Of a stretch of 64,000 bases of DNA, positions 43,163 to 54,600 are shown one piece after another. A program made the translations under genes and the position numbers. This stretch comes from Draconibacterium orientale (GTDB lineage: Bacteria > Bacteroidota > Bacteroidia > Bacteroidales > Prolixibacteraceae): positions 3,640,501-3,704,500 of the forward strand of contig NZ_CP007451.1 of assembly GCF_000626635.1 (NCBI RefSeq). The letters are read 5' to 3'. How positions within the stretch are numbered: the first letter of the stretch is position 1; the number at the start of each line of letters is the position of its first letter. The notes under the pieces are model-generated. The model was not told where the DNA came from. It ran no database searches and saw only the letters and a program-made list of their open reading frames with translations.

Positions 43163-45754
43163 ATGAAAATCAAACAGACATTATTTTTAGGACTTATATT
43201 GCTTTGTTCTCTTGGAACCTTAGCTCAGTATCGATTTAAAAATCCCGATTTGCCAATCGGCGTACGTGTCGATGATTTAGTGAGTCAGCTCACTCTTGAA
43301 GAAAAAATCGGACAAATGGTGAATAACGCTCCGGCAATTGAACGACTGGGTATTCCGGCGTACAATTGGTGGAACGAATGCTTGCATGGAGTTGCACGAA
43401 GTCCATACCGGGTTACTTCTTTTCCACAGGCAATTGCGATGGCAGCTACCTGGGATATTCATTCGGTAAAGAAAATGGCAGATTATGCTTCGGATGAAGG
43501 ACGTGCTATTTTTCATGACTCGGCCCGAAAGAGAAATCCCGGAATTTTCAAAGGCCTGACATACTGGAGTCCTAATATTAATATTTTCAGAGACCCCAGA
43601 TGGGGAAGAGGACAGGAAACCTATGGCGAAGATCCTTTTCTTACCGGGGCAATTGGTGCTGCTTTTGTTAAGGGAATACAGGGCGACGATCCGAATTACC
43701 TGAAGGCATCGGCCTGTGCCAAACATTATGCCGTTCACAATGGACCTGAGTGGAACCGCCATACGTACAATGCCGAGGTTAGTGACTTTGATTTATGGGA
43801 TACCTACCTCGTGGCTTTTCGGGAACTGGTTGTAAATGCGAAAGTTACAGGTGTAATGTGCGCCTACAATGCGTTTTACGGCGAACCCTGTTGCGGTAAC
43901 GATTTACTTATGACGGATATACTGAGAAAAGATTGGGGATTTGATGGTTACGTTACCTCTGACTGCGGCGCCATTGAAGATTTTTTCAGAACGCATAAAA
44001 CACACGACGACGCAGCCGATGCAGCTGCCAATGCCGTTTTAAGCGGAACCGACTGCGAATGTTCTCACAATCCGGCATACCTCGAACTGTTTGATGCTAT
44101 TGATGCAGGTGATATTGCAGAAAAAGATATTGATATTTCGTTAAAACGACTTTTTAAAATCAGGTTCCGTTTGGGAATGTTCGATCCCGACGAAAGAGTG
44201 CCTTATGCCAATATCCCGCTATCAGTGCTGGAAAGCGATGAGCACAAAGAACATGCATTAAAAATGGCTCAGGAATCGATCGTTTTACTTAAAAATGAAG
44301 ATGATTTGTTACCGCTCAACAAAGGTAAAATTAAAAAGATAGCTGTTGTTGGCCCGAATGCTGACAGCGAAGATGTTTTACTGGCCAATTATTACGGATA
44401 CCCATCGGAAGTTACCACCTTTTTAGAGGGAGTGAAAGATAAGGCCGGAAAGGATATCGAAGTTGTTTATGAGAAAGGATGTAACCTGGTTGATAATCTG
44501 GTGTTTACTTCTGAATATAATAGCAAACTATTTACTTCTGAAGGGCAATATGGATTTAAAGCTGAGTATTTCCAGAATTTGAACTGGGAAGGAGAGCCTG
44601 CATTAACGCGCCTGGAGAAGAGACCTGATTACAAATGGGGAGATGGACAAGAAGTTGGAGATAACGTTATTGCCAGTCGAATGACCGCGCGCTGGTCAAC
44701 TGTATTTATGCCGGAACAAACAGATGAATATTGTTTTAATGTGCCTGCCGACGATATGGCCGAATTGTACATCGATGGTGTAAAACAAAATAAAGTGAGC
44801 GAATTATACCCTTATTACATTTTGCAGGCCGAGAAAGGGAAAACATATGAGATCATCATTCGTTACCGACAGTTTGCCGACAATGCCGAAATATTTTTCG
44901 ATTTGGGCACTCTGAAAAAAACAACTCCTGAAGATGTTGTATCAGTTGTAAAAGATGCTGACGTTATTTTGTTTGCCGGCGGAATTTCATCAAGAATCGA
45001 AGGGGAAGAAATGCCGGTTGAAATTGAAGGATTTAAAAAGGGCGACCGTACTTCCATTGCTCTTCCTGCTGTTCAGCTGGATTTGCTAAAAGAACTTCAG
45101 GCTACCGGAAAACCGGTTGTATTTGTTTTGATGATAGGTAGTGCCATCGGGTTGGAATGGGAATCAAACAACATTCCGGCAATTGTGAATGCCTGGTATG
45201 GCGGGCAGGCTGCCGGTACCGCAATAGCTGATGTAATTTTTGGAGATTATAATCCGGCAGGACGTCTTCCGGTTACTTTCTACAAAAATGTGGATGACCT
45301 GGGCGATTTTGAAGATTATAGCATGGCCAACCGAACATACCGCTATTTCTTGGGAACACCGGTTTATCCTTTCGGATATGGTTTAAGTTATACCAGTTTT
45401 AAATATTCTGATCTGCGGATTCAAACGGCAAATAAGGAGAACGACGCTACAGCAACGGTAGAAGTTACCGTTAAAAATACGGGTAAAGTTGCTGGAGACG
45501 AGGTGGTTCAATTGTATGTGCGTGACCAAACAAGCGGTATAATAACCCCCATAAAAGCGTTGAAGGGTTTTGAGCGCATTTCGCTGGATAAAGGAGAAAT
45601 TAAAACGGTTAAATTCAATTTGGATAAACAGACCATAACAACGTGGCACCACGATTCGGATCAGGCTGCAGAACACAATAATTTTATGATTATGGTTGGA
45701 GGTTCATCCGATGACATTAAGCTAACTGGAAAGTTAAGTTTTGCAGGGAAATAG
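43163..45754 (+). CDS. GH3 beta-xylosidase-like enzyme with PA14 insertion
   Basis: Exported GH3 enzyme of 863 residues (signal MKIKQTLFLGLILLCSLGTLAQ). The sequence YNWWNECLHGVARS and RWGRGQETYGEDP are typical of the xylosidase/arabinosidase branch. The nucleophile Asp267 sits in VTSDCGAIEDFF. A PA14 domain is inserted in the second domain (about 460-595, YGFKAEYFQNLNWEGEPALTRLEKRPDYKW ... DDMAELYIDG), which in other GH3 enzymes contacts the substrate. A fibronectin-III-like domain ends the protein. Paralogue of the GH3 at 54981, which lacks PA14. About 170 bases of non-coding DNA precede it, containing a TATGTTTG box at 43044-43051, so it may begin its own transcript. Confidence 0.93.
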   Translation: MKIKQTLFLGLILLCSLGTLAQYRFKNPDLPIGVRVDDLVSQLTLEEKIGQMVNNAPAIERLGIPAYNWWNECLHGVARSPYRVTSFPQAIAMAATWDIHSVKKMADYASDEGRAIFHDSARKRNPGIFKGLTYWSPNINIFRDPRWGRGQETYGEDPFLTGAIGAAFVKGIQGDDPNYLKASACAKHYAVHNGPEWNRHTYNAEVSDFDLWDTYLVAFRELVVNAKVTGVMCAYNAFYGEPCCGNDLLMTDILRKDWGFDGYVTSDCGAIEDFFRTHKTHDDAADAAANAVLSGTDCECSHNPAYLELFDAIDAGDIAEKDIDISLKRLFKIRFRLGMFDPDERVPYANIPLSVLESDEHKEHALKMAQESIVLLKNEDDLLPLNKGKIKKIAVVGPNADSEDVLLANYYGYPSEVTTFLEGVKDKAGKDIEVVYEKGCNLVDNLVFTSEYNSKLFTSEGQYGFKAEYFQNLNWEGEPALTRLEKRPDYKWGDGQEVGDNVIASRMTARWSTVFMPEQTDEYCFNVPADDMAELYIDGVKQNKVSELYPYYILQAEKGKTYEIIIRYRQFADNAEIFFDLGTLKKTTPEDVVSVVKDADVILFAGGISSRIEGEEMPVEIEGFKKGDRTSIALPAVQLDLLKELQATGKPVVFVLMIGSAIGLEWESNNIPAIVNAWYGGQAAGTAIADVIFGDYNPAGRLPVTFYKNVDDLGDFEDYSMANRTYRYFLGTPVYPFGYGLSYTSFKYSDLRIQTANKENDATATVEVTVKNTGKVAGDEVVQLYVRDQTSGIITPIKALKGFERISLDKGEIKTVKFNLDKQTITTWHHDSDQAAEHNNFMIMVGGSSDDIKLTGKLSFAGK

Positions 45755-45845
45755 TAATAAGATTGTTGATGGATTATCACGAAATAGAAGTAAAAAAAAT
45801 CAGAAAAAGACTTAGGAAAAGTAACTAAACGTTGAGTTGGAAATT

Positions 45846-48800
45846 ATGAAATTGATTTTAGGATATATAATCTTGTTGGTGTTTATTGTAGGGTGTGGAA
45901 CGAAAAATCAGGATGGAAGCGATATGTCGCGGAAGGGTTTTTCGAAAAGTTATCCTGCTTCGTATACTGACTGGGCCAACGGTTTTTTGGCCGGAAATGG
46001 TAAAATGGGTGTTATCGTATTCGGTAACCCGTTGGAAGAAACAATTATTTATAACGATCGCGATTTCTTTATGGCTGCCACACACGAGCGCAGCTTTAAT
46101 AAAGTGAGTAGAGAAGACCTCGACAAAATCAGGGAATATTGTGTTCAGGAGAAATGGAAAGAAGCCAACGATCTGGCGAATGAAGTTCATGGCTGGAAGA
46201 ATGGTGGCGAAGGAGATAAACATCCTGGTTTTAAAATGACGATTGACATTCCTGGGGATGGAGATGTTCAGGATTATATGCGCACTTGTGATTTTCGAAC
46301 AGGTGAGATCACTGTAACCTGGAGAGATAACCGTGGAACATGGGAGCGCAAAACATTTGTGTCGCGCAAAGACGACGTTGTAGTTCAGTACCTTACTGCA
46401 CCAGACAACGGAACAATAAGCTGTGAAATTAAATTAGACGATGATCCGGGAATGAATTTTCCCGGTGATATGAAATTCACAAGTACAGCAACAACCGACG
46501 GTTTAAATATTCGTGCGGTTTATCCTAATCCCGACAAAACGAACAATGCAGGTTACGAGGGAGTTACCCGTGTAGAGACTGACGGTGGAACAAAAACTGT
46601 AGTTGGAAATGTCCTTAAAATTGAAGGTGCAAAGTCAGTTACCATGTTAACCCGCTCGAAACGATACTTCAGCGACTGCACAGAAAATTGGGACCAAGAG
46701 CTTATTCAGTCTGATCTGAAGGAACTTCCAATAGATTATAATCAACTGTTGAAAGGTCAGATTGAAACACATCAGGCCATTTACGATCGGGTGAAAATCG
46801 ATTTCAATGCCAGCGAAGCAGAACGGAAACTTCCAAATGAAAAATTATTACAGATGCAGCGTGAATCGCAAAAGCCGGTACTGGCACTTTGGGAACGAAT
46901 TTTCGATTCAGGCCGTTATTTATACCTGTCGTCAAGTAGTGATTATGCTGCGCCCGACTTATTGGGTATTTGGACCGGAGACTGTAATGTTGGCTGGAGT
47001 GGTTACTACCACCTCGATGCCAACCTGAATCTTCAGATTGCCGCAGGTAATATTGGTAATATGCCGGAAGCAATGGAAGGATATTTCACACTAATGGAAC
47101 GTTTAAGCGAAGGTTTCCGTGTAAATGCCGACAAACTATTAGGATGTCGTGGTCTGCTGGGTGGAGGAAATACCGCCGGGCTGAATGGTTTAATATCAGC
47201 GCTCAATTATTATTATCCTTATCAATATGTTACCGGAGAGATGGGTTGGCTTTTGTATCCGTTTTCGGAGCATTACCTGATTACCGGCGATGTTGAGTTT
47301 TTGCGTGAACGCCTGTACCCGATGTTGAGGGAAATGGCTGATTTCTACGAAGATTTTCTTGTTGAAACAGATAAAAACGGTAAATACATTTTTGCAGGTT
47401 CTATTTCTCCGGAGACCAGACCCGCGGGAGTCGAGCTATCACTTGTAAATAACTCATCTTTTGATATTGCCGGAGCCAAGTTTTGTTTGAAAACATTAAT
47501 TGATGCGAGTAATATTCTTGAGATTAATCAGGGAAAAGACGGTGTTGAAAAATGGCAGGGCATGTTAGATAAAATGCCTCCGTATTTGATAAACGAAGAA
47601 GGTGCTTTTAAAGAATGGGCCTGGCCGGGTCTTGGAGAAACATACGGGCACCGCCACTCAAGTCTTTTACTGGCAGCTTGGCCAATGTACGAGATTACTC
47701 CGGAAGCCACACCTGAACTTTACAAAGCTGCCCGGTTTGCATTGTCGAAAAAAGATGAGCACAGATTTGAAGATGCAGGGCATGGATTATTGCAGGCTGC
47801 ACTACATGCCTGTAAATTAAAATACGGTGAATCAGTTGGTGATAAACTGATGCGTTTAACCAGTGAAGATTTCTACTTTAATTCGTTAAGTTCAGCGCAC
47901 TATGTAAATAATCGCGTGTTCTGTACCGATGTTTGTAATTCTGTTCCGGCAGTTATGATTGAGATGTTGGTAGGTTCAAGTGCCGATATGCTAGAGTTGT
48001 TGCCGGCATTGCCTTCCTATCTTGCAAAAGGTGAAATTTCAGGAATAAAAGCACTTAACAGGGTTACTGTTGAAAATATGAAATGGGATCTTGAAAAGGG
48101 TACTGTAGAATGTATTCTGAAATCAGATATCGATCAAACAGTTACTTTAATCGAACGTCAGGGAATTAACAACTTGGATACCAAAGCGAAAGTTCAGGAA
48201 TCCAAAATTGGCAACATTGCCCGCGAAATCACGCTTAAAGCAGGAACAAGCACTCCGCTTAAACTTAGCGTAGGTAAAGCAGGCTTGAAAAACGTGGCAC
48301 TTCATCGTGCGGTTTACCAATCAAGTGCTTTGAATTATGATAATACCGGACATTTGGTAACTGATGGAATCATTTCATCAAGTAAAAAAGAAGGAAATAC
48401 CTGGGCTAAGTATGGCGATTCTCCTTCTGGTGAAGAGGTTAAATGTGCTTTCGATAATGATCCAAAAACAAAATTCCTGAGTTTTCATTCAGAAGGTTGG
48501 GTGCAATATCGATTTAGTGAGGACAGAGCTTATGCCGTTAATAAATATATCATTACATCCGGTAACGACGATCCTCTGCGCGATCCGCAGGATTGGACTT
48601 TCGAAGCTTCAAACGATGGAAAGAATTGGACCGTTCTTGATACCCGCAGTGGGATAAAGTTTAACGAACGTCTGGAAAATCAGAAATTCAAAATAGATAA
48701 TACTAAAAAATTCAAGTTTTATCGTTTTGATGTTTCTAAAAATAATGGCTCAGACAAGTTGCAGTTTTCCGAAGTTGGTTTGTACACTAACGATTTTAAC

Positions 48801-51647
48801 TGTATCGAAACTATTGGTTTTGCAAGTGTTTGGAAAGCTGATGCATCTCAACCACAATGGTTAAAAATCGACTTGGGCGTTTCCTGTAAAATCAGTAATG
48901 TGAGGTTATTCTGGGATGCCGGATATGCAAAAGATTACAAGATTGAGGTTTCTGAAAACGGAGAAGACTGGAAAGAAGTATTCTCGACGACTATCGGAAA
49001 CGGACGATTTGATGATATTAATTTCCCTGAAGTTTCAGCACATTATGTGCGTATGTATGCAACCCGATGCAGTACGGGAGAGGGCTACTCACTTACCGAA
49101 TTTGAGGTATATGGTGAAGGTGGTGCTGCTGTAACTGCTAAACCACAACCGGCTATTCAGGAAGATGGAAAATTGTTTTTAACCGGTGGCAACTGGAAAC
49201 TCCAACGTGCACCTGAGGTTAAAGAAACCGGTGAGGAAATATCAAAATCTGGATACGACAGCGACTCATGGCAAATTGCTACCGTTCCGGGAACTGCCTT
49301 GGTGAGCTATTTGAATAACGGGGCTATTCCTGATCCTAATTTTGGCGATCAGCAGCTCCAGATTTCTGATGCCTATTTTACAGTCGATTACTGGTATCGC
49401 AATACATTTACCATTCCTTCATCATACCGCGGAAAACGTGTCTGGTTGAACTTTAATGGCATCAACTGGAAAGCTGATGTGTATGTAAATGGCAACAACG
49501 TTGGAAAAATTGAAGGCGCTTTTATCAAAGGGATGTTTGATATTAGTAAGTATGTGAAAGCTGGCGAAGAATGTAATCTTGCCGTATTTATTCATAAAAA
49601 TGATACTCCCGGAAATGTGACGGTTCAAACCCTGCAAAGCGCAGGAGGAAACGGAGGTGTTCTTGGTGCTGATAACCCGACTATTCACGCAAGTATTGGT
49701 TGGGACTGGGTGCCAACTATCCGTGGCCGTAACGTTGGTATTCAGGACGATGTTTTCCTTTCGGCATCTGGCGATGTAACCATTCAATACCCGTTTATCA
49801 AAACAACACTTCCGTTGCCTGATACGACATCGGCAACATTGGATATTGAAGTTGAACTGAAAAACAATTCAGACCAAAAAGTAGCTGGTGTTTTAAAAGG
49901 ATCAATGGACTCGGGTGATATTACCTTCAGCAAAGAGGTTGAAGTTGAAGGCAACAAAGTATCAGTTTTAAAATTCACAAAAGATGAGTTTGCACAATTG
50001 GTATTGAAGAATCCAAAACTTTGGTGGCCGAATGGTTATGGTCAGCAAAATATGCACAAAATGACCTTCTCCTTCGAGGTGGATGGAAAAGAATCAGACG
50101 TACTGGTTACTCCTTTCGGTATCCGCCAGGTTACCACCACCACCGACGATATGCTTTCAATTTATGTGAATGGCCGCCGTATAACCATGAAAGGTGGAAA
50201 CTGGGGCTTAAGCGAATCGATGATGCGCCTTGATGCACAAGGTTATGATGACCGTGTGCGCATGCACAAAGAAGAGAACTTTACGATGATCCGCAACTGG
50301 GTGGGAATGACAGGTGATGAAGCATTTTACGATGCCTGCGACAAATATGGTGTAATGATCTGGGACGACTTCTGGTTGGCCAACCCGGGTGATGGGCCAA
50401 ATCCTGATGATCCTGATATGTTTATGGAAAATGCGCTGTACAAAGTGAAACATTTTCGCAATCACCCGGCCATTGCCTTGTACTGTGGCCGTAACGAAGG
50501 AAACCCACCGGCAACCTTATTTGATAAATTAGTTGAGTTAACTGCAACTTACGATGATACCCGTCCTTATATTCCACACTCGGCTGATAAACTGGTTAGT
50601 GGTTGGGGACCTTACAGTGTTCAACATCCTCGTTGGTACATGGGGCGTCATAACCGCAAGCTTCACTCAGAAATGGGTATGCCAAACGTTCCGACTTTTG
50701 AAAGTATCAAAGCGATGTTGCCGGAAGAAAACCTGTGGCCCATTAACGAAATGTGGGGTATCCACGATTACTGTAACAGTGTTCAGGGCTGTAACCGCTT
50801 CACTGATGCTGTGAATAATAACTATGGTGAGGCAACAGGAATCGAAGATTTCTGTCGTAAAGCGCAAATGGTGAACATGGAAAACCACAAGGCGATGTTC
50901 GAGGCAATTGCCAATGTCCGCAGTAATGGCTTGCTCATGTGGATGAGCCAGTCGGCATGGCCGTCAATGGTGTGGCAAACATACGACTACTACCTGGAGC
51001 AAAATGCCGGTTTCTTCGGATGTAAAAAAGCTTGTGAACCGCTGCATATATTGTGGGACAACTCTACCAACGATATCAAGGTTACCAACAATAGCAATAA
51101 GAGTTATAAAAATCTGACAGCTGAGGCAAAGATTTACAACCTCGACGGGACAGAGAAATCTTCAAAATCGGTAACCATTGATTCCAATATTGATGATGTA
51201 ACTGAATGTTTTAAGCTGGAAATTCCATCCGATATCTCGGCGACCTATTTTGTTAAGTTAAAATTGATGGACGGCGATAAAGTGCTTTCAGATAACTTCT
51301 ATTGGTTTGGTAAGAAATACCAGGATCACACAGCACTTTCAGAAATGAACGATGTGACATTGAAAGGTGAAGCATCGGTTGAAACAAAAGGAGACAGCCA
51401 GTTTATGACTGTTGAGTTTAGTAACCCAGGTAAAGATGTTGCCTTGACTGTTCGTGCCAAGTTATTGACAAGCCCATCGGACGAGCGCGTATTGCCTGCA
51501 TTTTACAGCGACAATTACTTCTCGTTATTACCGGGCGAGTCAAAAACCATAACCATTGAATACCGCACAGAATGTCTGCTTGGTGGTAAGCCAAAGTTGA
51601 TGGTTGAAGGATGGAACATTGTTCCTGCGGAGGTTGAAATAAAGTAA
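45846..51647 (+). CDS. Giant GH95-discoidin-discoidin-GH2 fusion lipoprotein
   Basis: Lipoprotein of 1933 residues (MKLILGYIILLVFIVGC, Cys 17; ATG 45846 chosen over an upstream TTG). Residues about 30-800 are GH95-like: YTDWANGFLAGNGKMGVIVFG, Glu523 in SISPET, Asp695 in CTDVCN. Two discoidin/F5-8C-like regions follow (about 805-960 and 965-1095, SQPQWLKIDLGVSCKISNVRLFWD). Residues about 1105-1930 are a GH2 enzyme: sugar-binding domain DYWYRNTFTIPSSYRGKRVWLNF, acid/base Glu1551 in CGRNEG, nucleophile Glu1609 in HSEMGM. GH95 enzymes remove alpha-L-fucose or L-galactose; this type of GH2 resembles beta-mannosidase/exo-glucosaminidase enzymes. No frameshift is needed: the whole is one open frame. 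The next GH2 starts 7 bases later. Confidence 0.88.
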   Translation: MKLILGYIILLVFIVGCGTKNQDGSDMSRKGFSKSYPASYTDWANGFLAGNGKMGVIVFGNPLEETIIYNDRDFFMAATHERSFNKVSREDLDKIREYCVQEKWKEANDLANEVHGWKNGGEGDKHPGFKMTIDIPGDGDVQDYMRTCDFRTGEITVTWRDNRGTWERKTFVSRKDDVVVQYLTAPDNGTISCEIKLDDDPGMNFPGDMKFTSTATTDGLNIRAVYPNPDKTNNAGYEGVTRVETDGGTKTVVGNVLKIEGAKSVTMLTRSKRYFSDCTENWDQELIQSDLKELPIDYNQLLKGQIETHQAIYDRVKIDFNASEAERKLPNEKLLQMQRESQKPVLALWERIFDSGRYLYLSSSSDYAAPDLLGIWTGDCNVGWSGYYHLDANLNLQIAAGNIGNMPEAMEGYFTLMERLSEGFRVNADKLLGCRGLLGGGNTAGLNGLISALNYYYPYQYVTGEMGWLLYPFSEHYLITGDVEFLRERLYPMLREMADFYEDFLVETDKNGKYIFAGSISPETRPAGVELSLVNNSSFDIAGAKFCLKTLIDASNILEINQGKDGVEKWQGMLDKMPPYLINEEGAFKEWAWPGLGETYGHRHSSLLLAAWPMYEITPEATPELYKAARFALSKKDEHRFEDAGHGLLQAALHACKLKYGESVGDKLMRLTSEDFYFNSLSSAHYVNNRVFCTDVCNSVPAVMIEMLVGSSADMLELLPALPSYLAKGEISGIKALNRVTVENMKWDLEKGTVECILKSDIDQTVTLIERQGINNLDTKAKVQESKIGNIAREITLKAGTSTPLKLSVGKAGLKNVALHRAVYQSSALNYDNTGHLVTDGIISSSKKEGNTWAKYGDSPSGEEVKCAFDNDPKTKFLSFHSEGWVQYRFSEDRAYAVNKYIITSGNDDPLRDPQDWTFEASNDGKNWTVLDTRSGIKFNERLENQKFKIDNTKKFKFYRFDVSKNNGSDKLQFSEVGLYTNDFNCIETIGFASVWKADASQPQWLKIDLGVSCKISNVRLFWDAGYAKDYKIEVSENGEDWKEVFSTTIGNGRFDDINFPEVSAHYVRMYATRCSTGEGYSLTEFEVYGEGGAAVTAKPQPAIQEDGKLFLTGGNWKLQRAPEVKETGEEISKSGYDSDSWQIATVPGTALVSYLNNGAIPDPNFGDQQLQISDAYFTVDYWYRNTFTIPSSYRGKRVWLNFNGINWKADVYVNGNNVGKIEGAFIKGMFDISKYVKAGEECNLAVFIHKNDTPGNVTVQTLQSAGGNGGVLGADNPTIHASIGWDWVPTIRGRNVGIQDDVFLSASGDVTIQYPFIKTTLPLPDTTSATLDIEVELKNNSDQKVAGVLKGSMDSGDITFSKEVEVEGNKVSVLKFTKDEFAQLVLKNPKLWWPNGYGQQNMHKMTFSFEVDGKESDVLVTPFGIRQVTTTTDDMLSIYVNGRRITMKGGNWGLSESMMRLDAQGYDDRVRMHKEENFTMIRNWVGMTGDEAFYDACDKYGVMIWDDFWLANPGDGPNPDDPDMFMENALYKVKHFRNHPAIALYCGRNEGNPPATLFDKLVELTATYDDTRPYIPHSADKLVSGWGPYSVQHPRWYMGRHNRKLHSEMGMPNVPTFESIKAMLPEENLWPINEMWGIHDYCNSVQGCNRFTDAVNNNYGEATGIEDFCRKAQMVNMENHKAMFEAIANVRSNGLLMWMSQSAWPSMVWQTYDYYLEQNAGFFGCKKACEPLHILWDNSTNDIKVTNNSNKSYKNLTAEAKIYNLDGTEKSSKSVTIDSNIDDVTECFKLEIPSDISATYFVKLKLMDGDKVLSDNFYWFGKKYQDHTALSEMNDVTLKGEASVETKGDSQFMTVEFSNPGKDVALTVRAKLLTSPSDERVLPAFYSDNYFSLLPGESKTITIEYRTECLLGGKPKLMVEGWNIVPAEVEIK

Positions 51648-51654
51648 GCGCATT

Positions 51655-54600
51655 ATGATGATTAGAAAAAATGTATTTGGCCTTTTAATCACGATCATTT
51701 GCTTGACTATGAGTGCAAATGTCAGGGGACAGTATAACTACAACCATGTTTTTAACCCGATGAAAGGGTTTGTCGATGTAACGGAAAAACCTTTGCGCGA
51801 TGAGCTTATTTTAAATGGGAAATGGCAGTTTATGCCTGTGTTTGAAAAGGATATCGAAAAGTTTATTAAGCCGGATAATTTTAACTGGGAGAATGTTCCG
51901 TTAAAGGTTCCATCGCCCTGGAATGTAAACTCCTTTGCGGAGCGCGATGGTGGCGATTTTCTTGCTTACCCTTCATACCCTCAAAAGTGGGAAGAAGCTC
52001 AAATGGGTTGGATGAAAAAGGATTTTGAGCTTCCTGAAGCCTGGGCTGATAAATTGGTAAAGCTTCATTTTGAGGCGATCGCAGGTTTTGCGAAGATTTA
52101 TGTAAATGGCGAGTTGGCCGGTGAGAACCTTGATATCTTTTTCCCGACAGAGTTGGATATCACCAGCTTGCTTAAACCAGGGAAAAATGAAATACTGGTT
52201 GGTGTAGCAAAAGCCAGTCTGACCGATGATCAGGGGAAATATGGTCGGCGTAATTATGTGGCAGGTTCATTTTGGGGACAACATATCGCGGGTATCTGGC
52301 AGGATGTTTCGTTGATTGCTGTTCCCGAACTTCATATCGCCAATGTTTTTGTACAACCTGATGTTTCCAACGATCTGTTGAATTTTGAGGTAACTATTCA
52401 GAACAACTCAGATAAAGAACAAAACATTCAACTGGATGCATCTGTCAAAGAATGGTTTAAAGAGAAAACCGAAGATATAAATCTTGCTCCGGTACAAAAC
52501 GGAATATTGAAAGACGAAGTTCTTCAAATTGCAAGTAATGATAAAGTTAAAATAGCAGCCAGAGAATCAGTAATTGTCAAGATTTCAGCCAAAGTAGAAG
52601 GCAAATTGAATTACTGGACACCGGAAACACCTAACCTTTATGGTTCAGTTATTTCACTTAAAACCGGTAAAAAGAAAATAGCAGACACAAAATACACACG
52701 CTTTGGCTGGCGCCAGTTTACTATTGATGGAACCCACTTTTTGCTAAATGGAGAACGCATTGTTTTAAAAGGCGATTCCTGGCATTTTATGGGAATCCCG
52801 CAAATGACTCGCCGATATGCCTGGGCCTGGTTTCAAATGCTAAAAGATGCCAACGCCAATGCAGTTCGTTTACATGCGCAGCCTTATCCGTCGTTTTACC
52901 TCGAAGTGGCAGATGAAATGGGAATTTGCGTGTTAGACGAAACCGGTATATGGTCAAGTGACGGCGGGCCTAAAATGGATTCGGATGCTTATTGGGAGTA
53001 TTGCAAAGAGCATGTGAAAAGTCTGGTAATACGCGACCGTAATCATGCTTCCGTATTTGGCTGGAGTGTTTGTAACGAGACGCTTCCCGTTGCGATTCAT
53101 GTTTTCCACGCACCTGAAAGCATTGTACAGCGCCAGGTTGACGAGATCAATAATTGGGTAGCTATCGTTAAGGAAAATGATCCAACCCGCGACTGGATTT
53201 CTGGAGATGGTGAAGATATGCGCCCGACTGATTTACCAACAGTTATCGGGCATTACGGCGATGAAAACTCGATGAAAAACTGGTCGTCTCAAGGCAAACC
53301 ATGGGGAGTTGGAGAAACCGGAATGGGTTACTACGGAACACCAAAACAAATCTCGGCAGTAAACGGAAACCGCGCTTATGAATCACAATTAGGACGTATG
53401 GAAGGTTTAGCGACAGAAGCCTACGATTTAATAGGAAAACAACTGGGCTACGATGCATCTTACGCCAGTGTTTTCAATATTATCTGGTATGGTTTAAAAC
53501 CACTTCCGTTTGGTTTAAAAGATACATCAAGGCCTTCAGTTCCTGAGGATGGTATATTCTTCCCCGAGTTTCAGGAAGGGATTCCCGGAATGCAACCTGA
53601 AGGTTTGGGGCCGTATACAAGCACCGTTAACCCGGGGTATGATCCAGCTTTGCCTTTGTATGAACCGTGGCCAATGTTTACCGCCATTCAGGCAATTAAT
53701 GCGGAACCACAACAACCATTCAAAATTGAAGAAAAGAACACGCTGGGAGATATGCAGGCCTCATCTGAAAAAATAGAACAGGTTGGAATCATTAGTGAAG
53801 AAAATAGTGACTTAAAAGAATACCTGGTCAATATGGGAGTTCCTTTTGTTGATTTGAATGCATCACAAGAAGCAACTTGTGGCCTTTTAATCATCGATGG
53901 GCGAACAGCTGTGTTGGGTACAGAAGACCAGCAAATCATAAAAAGCGCAATTGAGTCAGGAGCAAAAATATTGGTTTGGGGAGTTGCCGCAAAGAATCTT
54001 TCGGGTTTGAATGAAGTGTTGCCTTACTCAATCAAACTTACCGATCGTGAAACAACTTCGTTCATATTAAAATCAGCTGATCCGATGTTGGCAGAACTGG
54101 GAAATAAAGACTTTTATTTTACCGAGCTTACTCGCAGGCCTGTTATGACAGCCGGATTAAGCGGCGAATTCGTGAAAAACGGAACCGTTCTGGTTGAAGC
54201 CTGTAATACTGACTGGAGAAGATGGAATTCTCGTCCTGAATACCTCAAAACCGCGGCAGTTTATCGCAGCGAAGAGGAAGCCAAACCGGAAGGTGCGGCT
54301 ATCGTAAAAGCTACGTCTGATAACACTGATTTTTATGTAAGTAGTATTGATTTGTTACAACTCAAATCGGAGGGAGAGGGGCTGTTCAAAAGTCTTTTAA
54401 CCAACCTCGGAGTGCAGTTGGAAGAAGTACCTGTAAATAGTTTGCATGCTTTGTCGGCCGGCGGTGAACTGGAGCGGGCATTAGTTCTTGGTCTGGAAGC
54501 AGGCTATGAGAAAATGACGAACGATCAGTTTACTGATCAGCTAGAAAAGAACGGTGCATCTGAAATGGTGCAGACCAGCGCAGAAGGTTTCCTTGAATTT

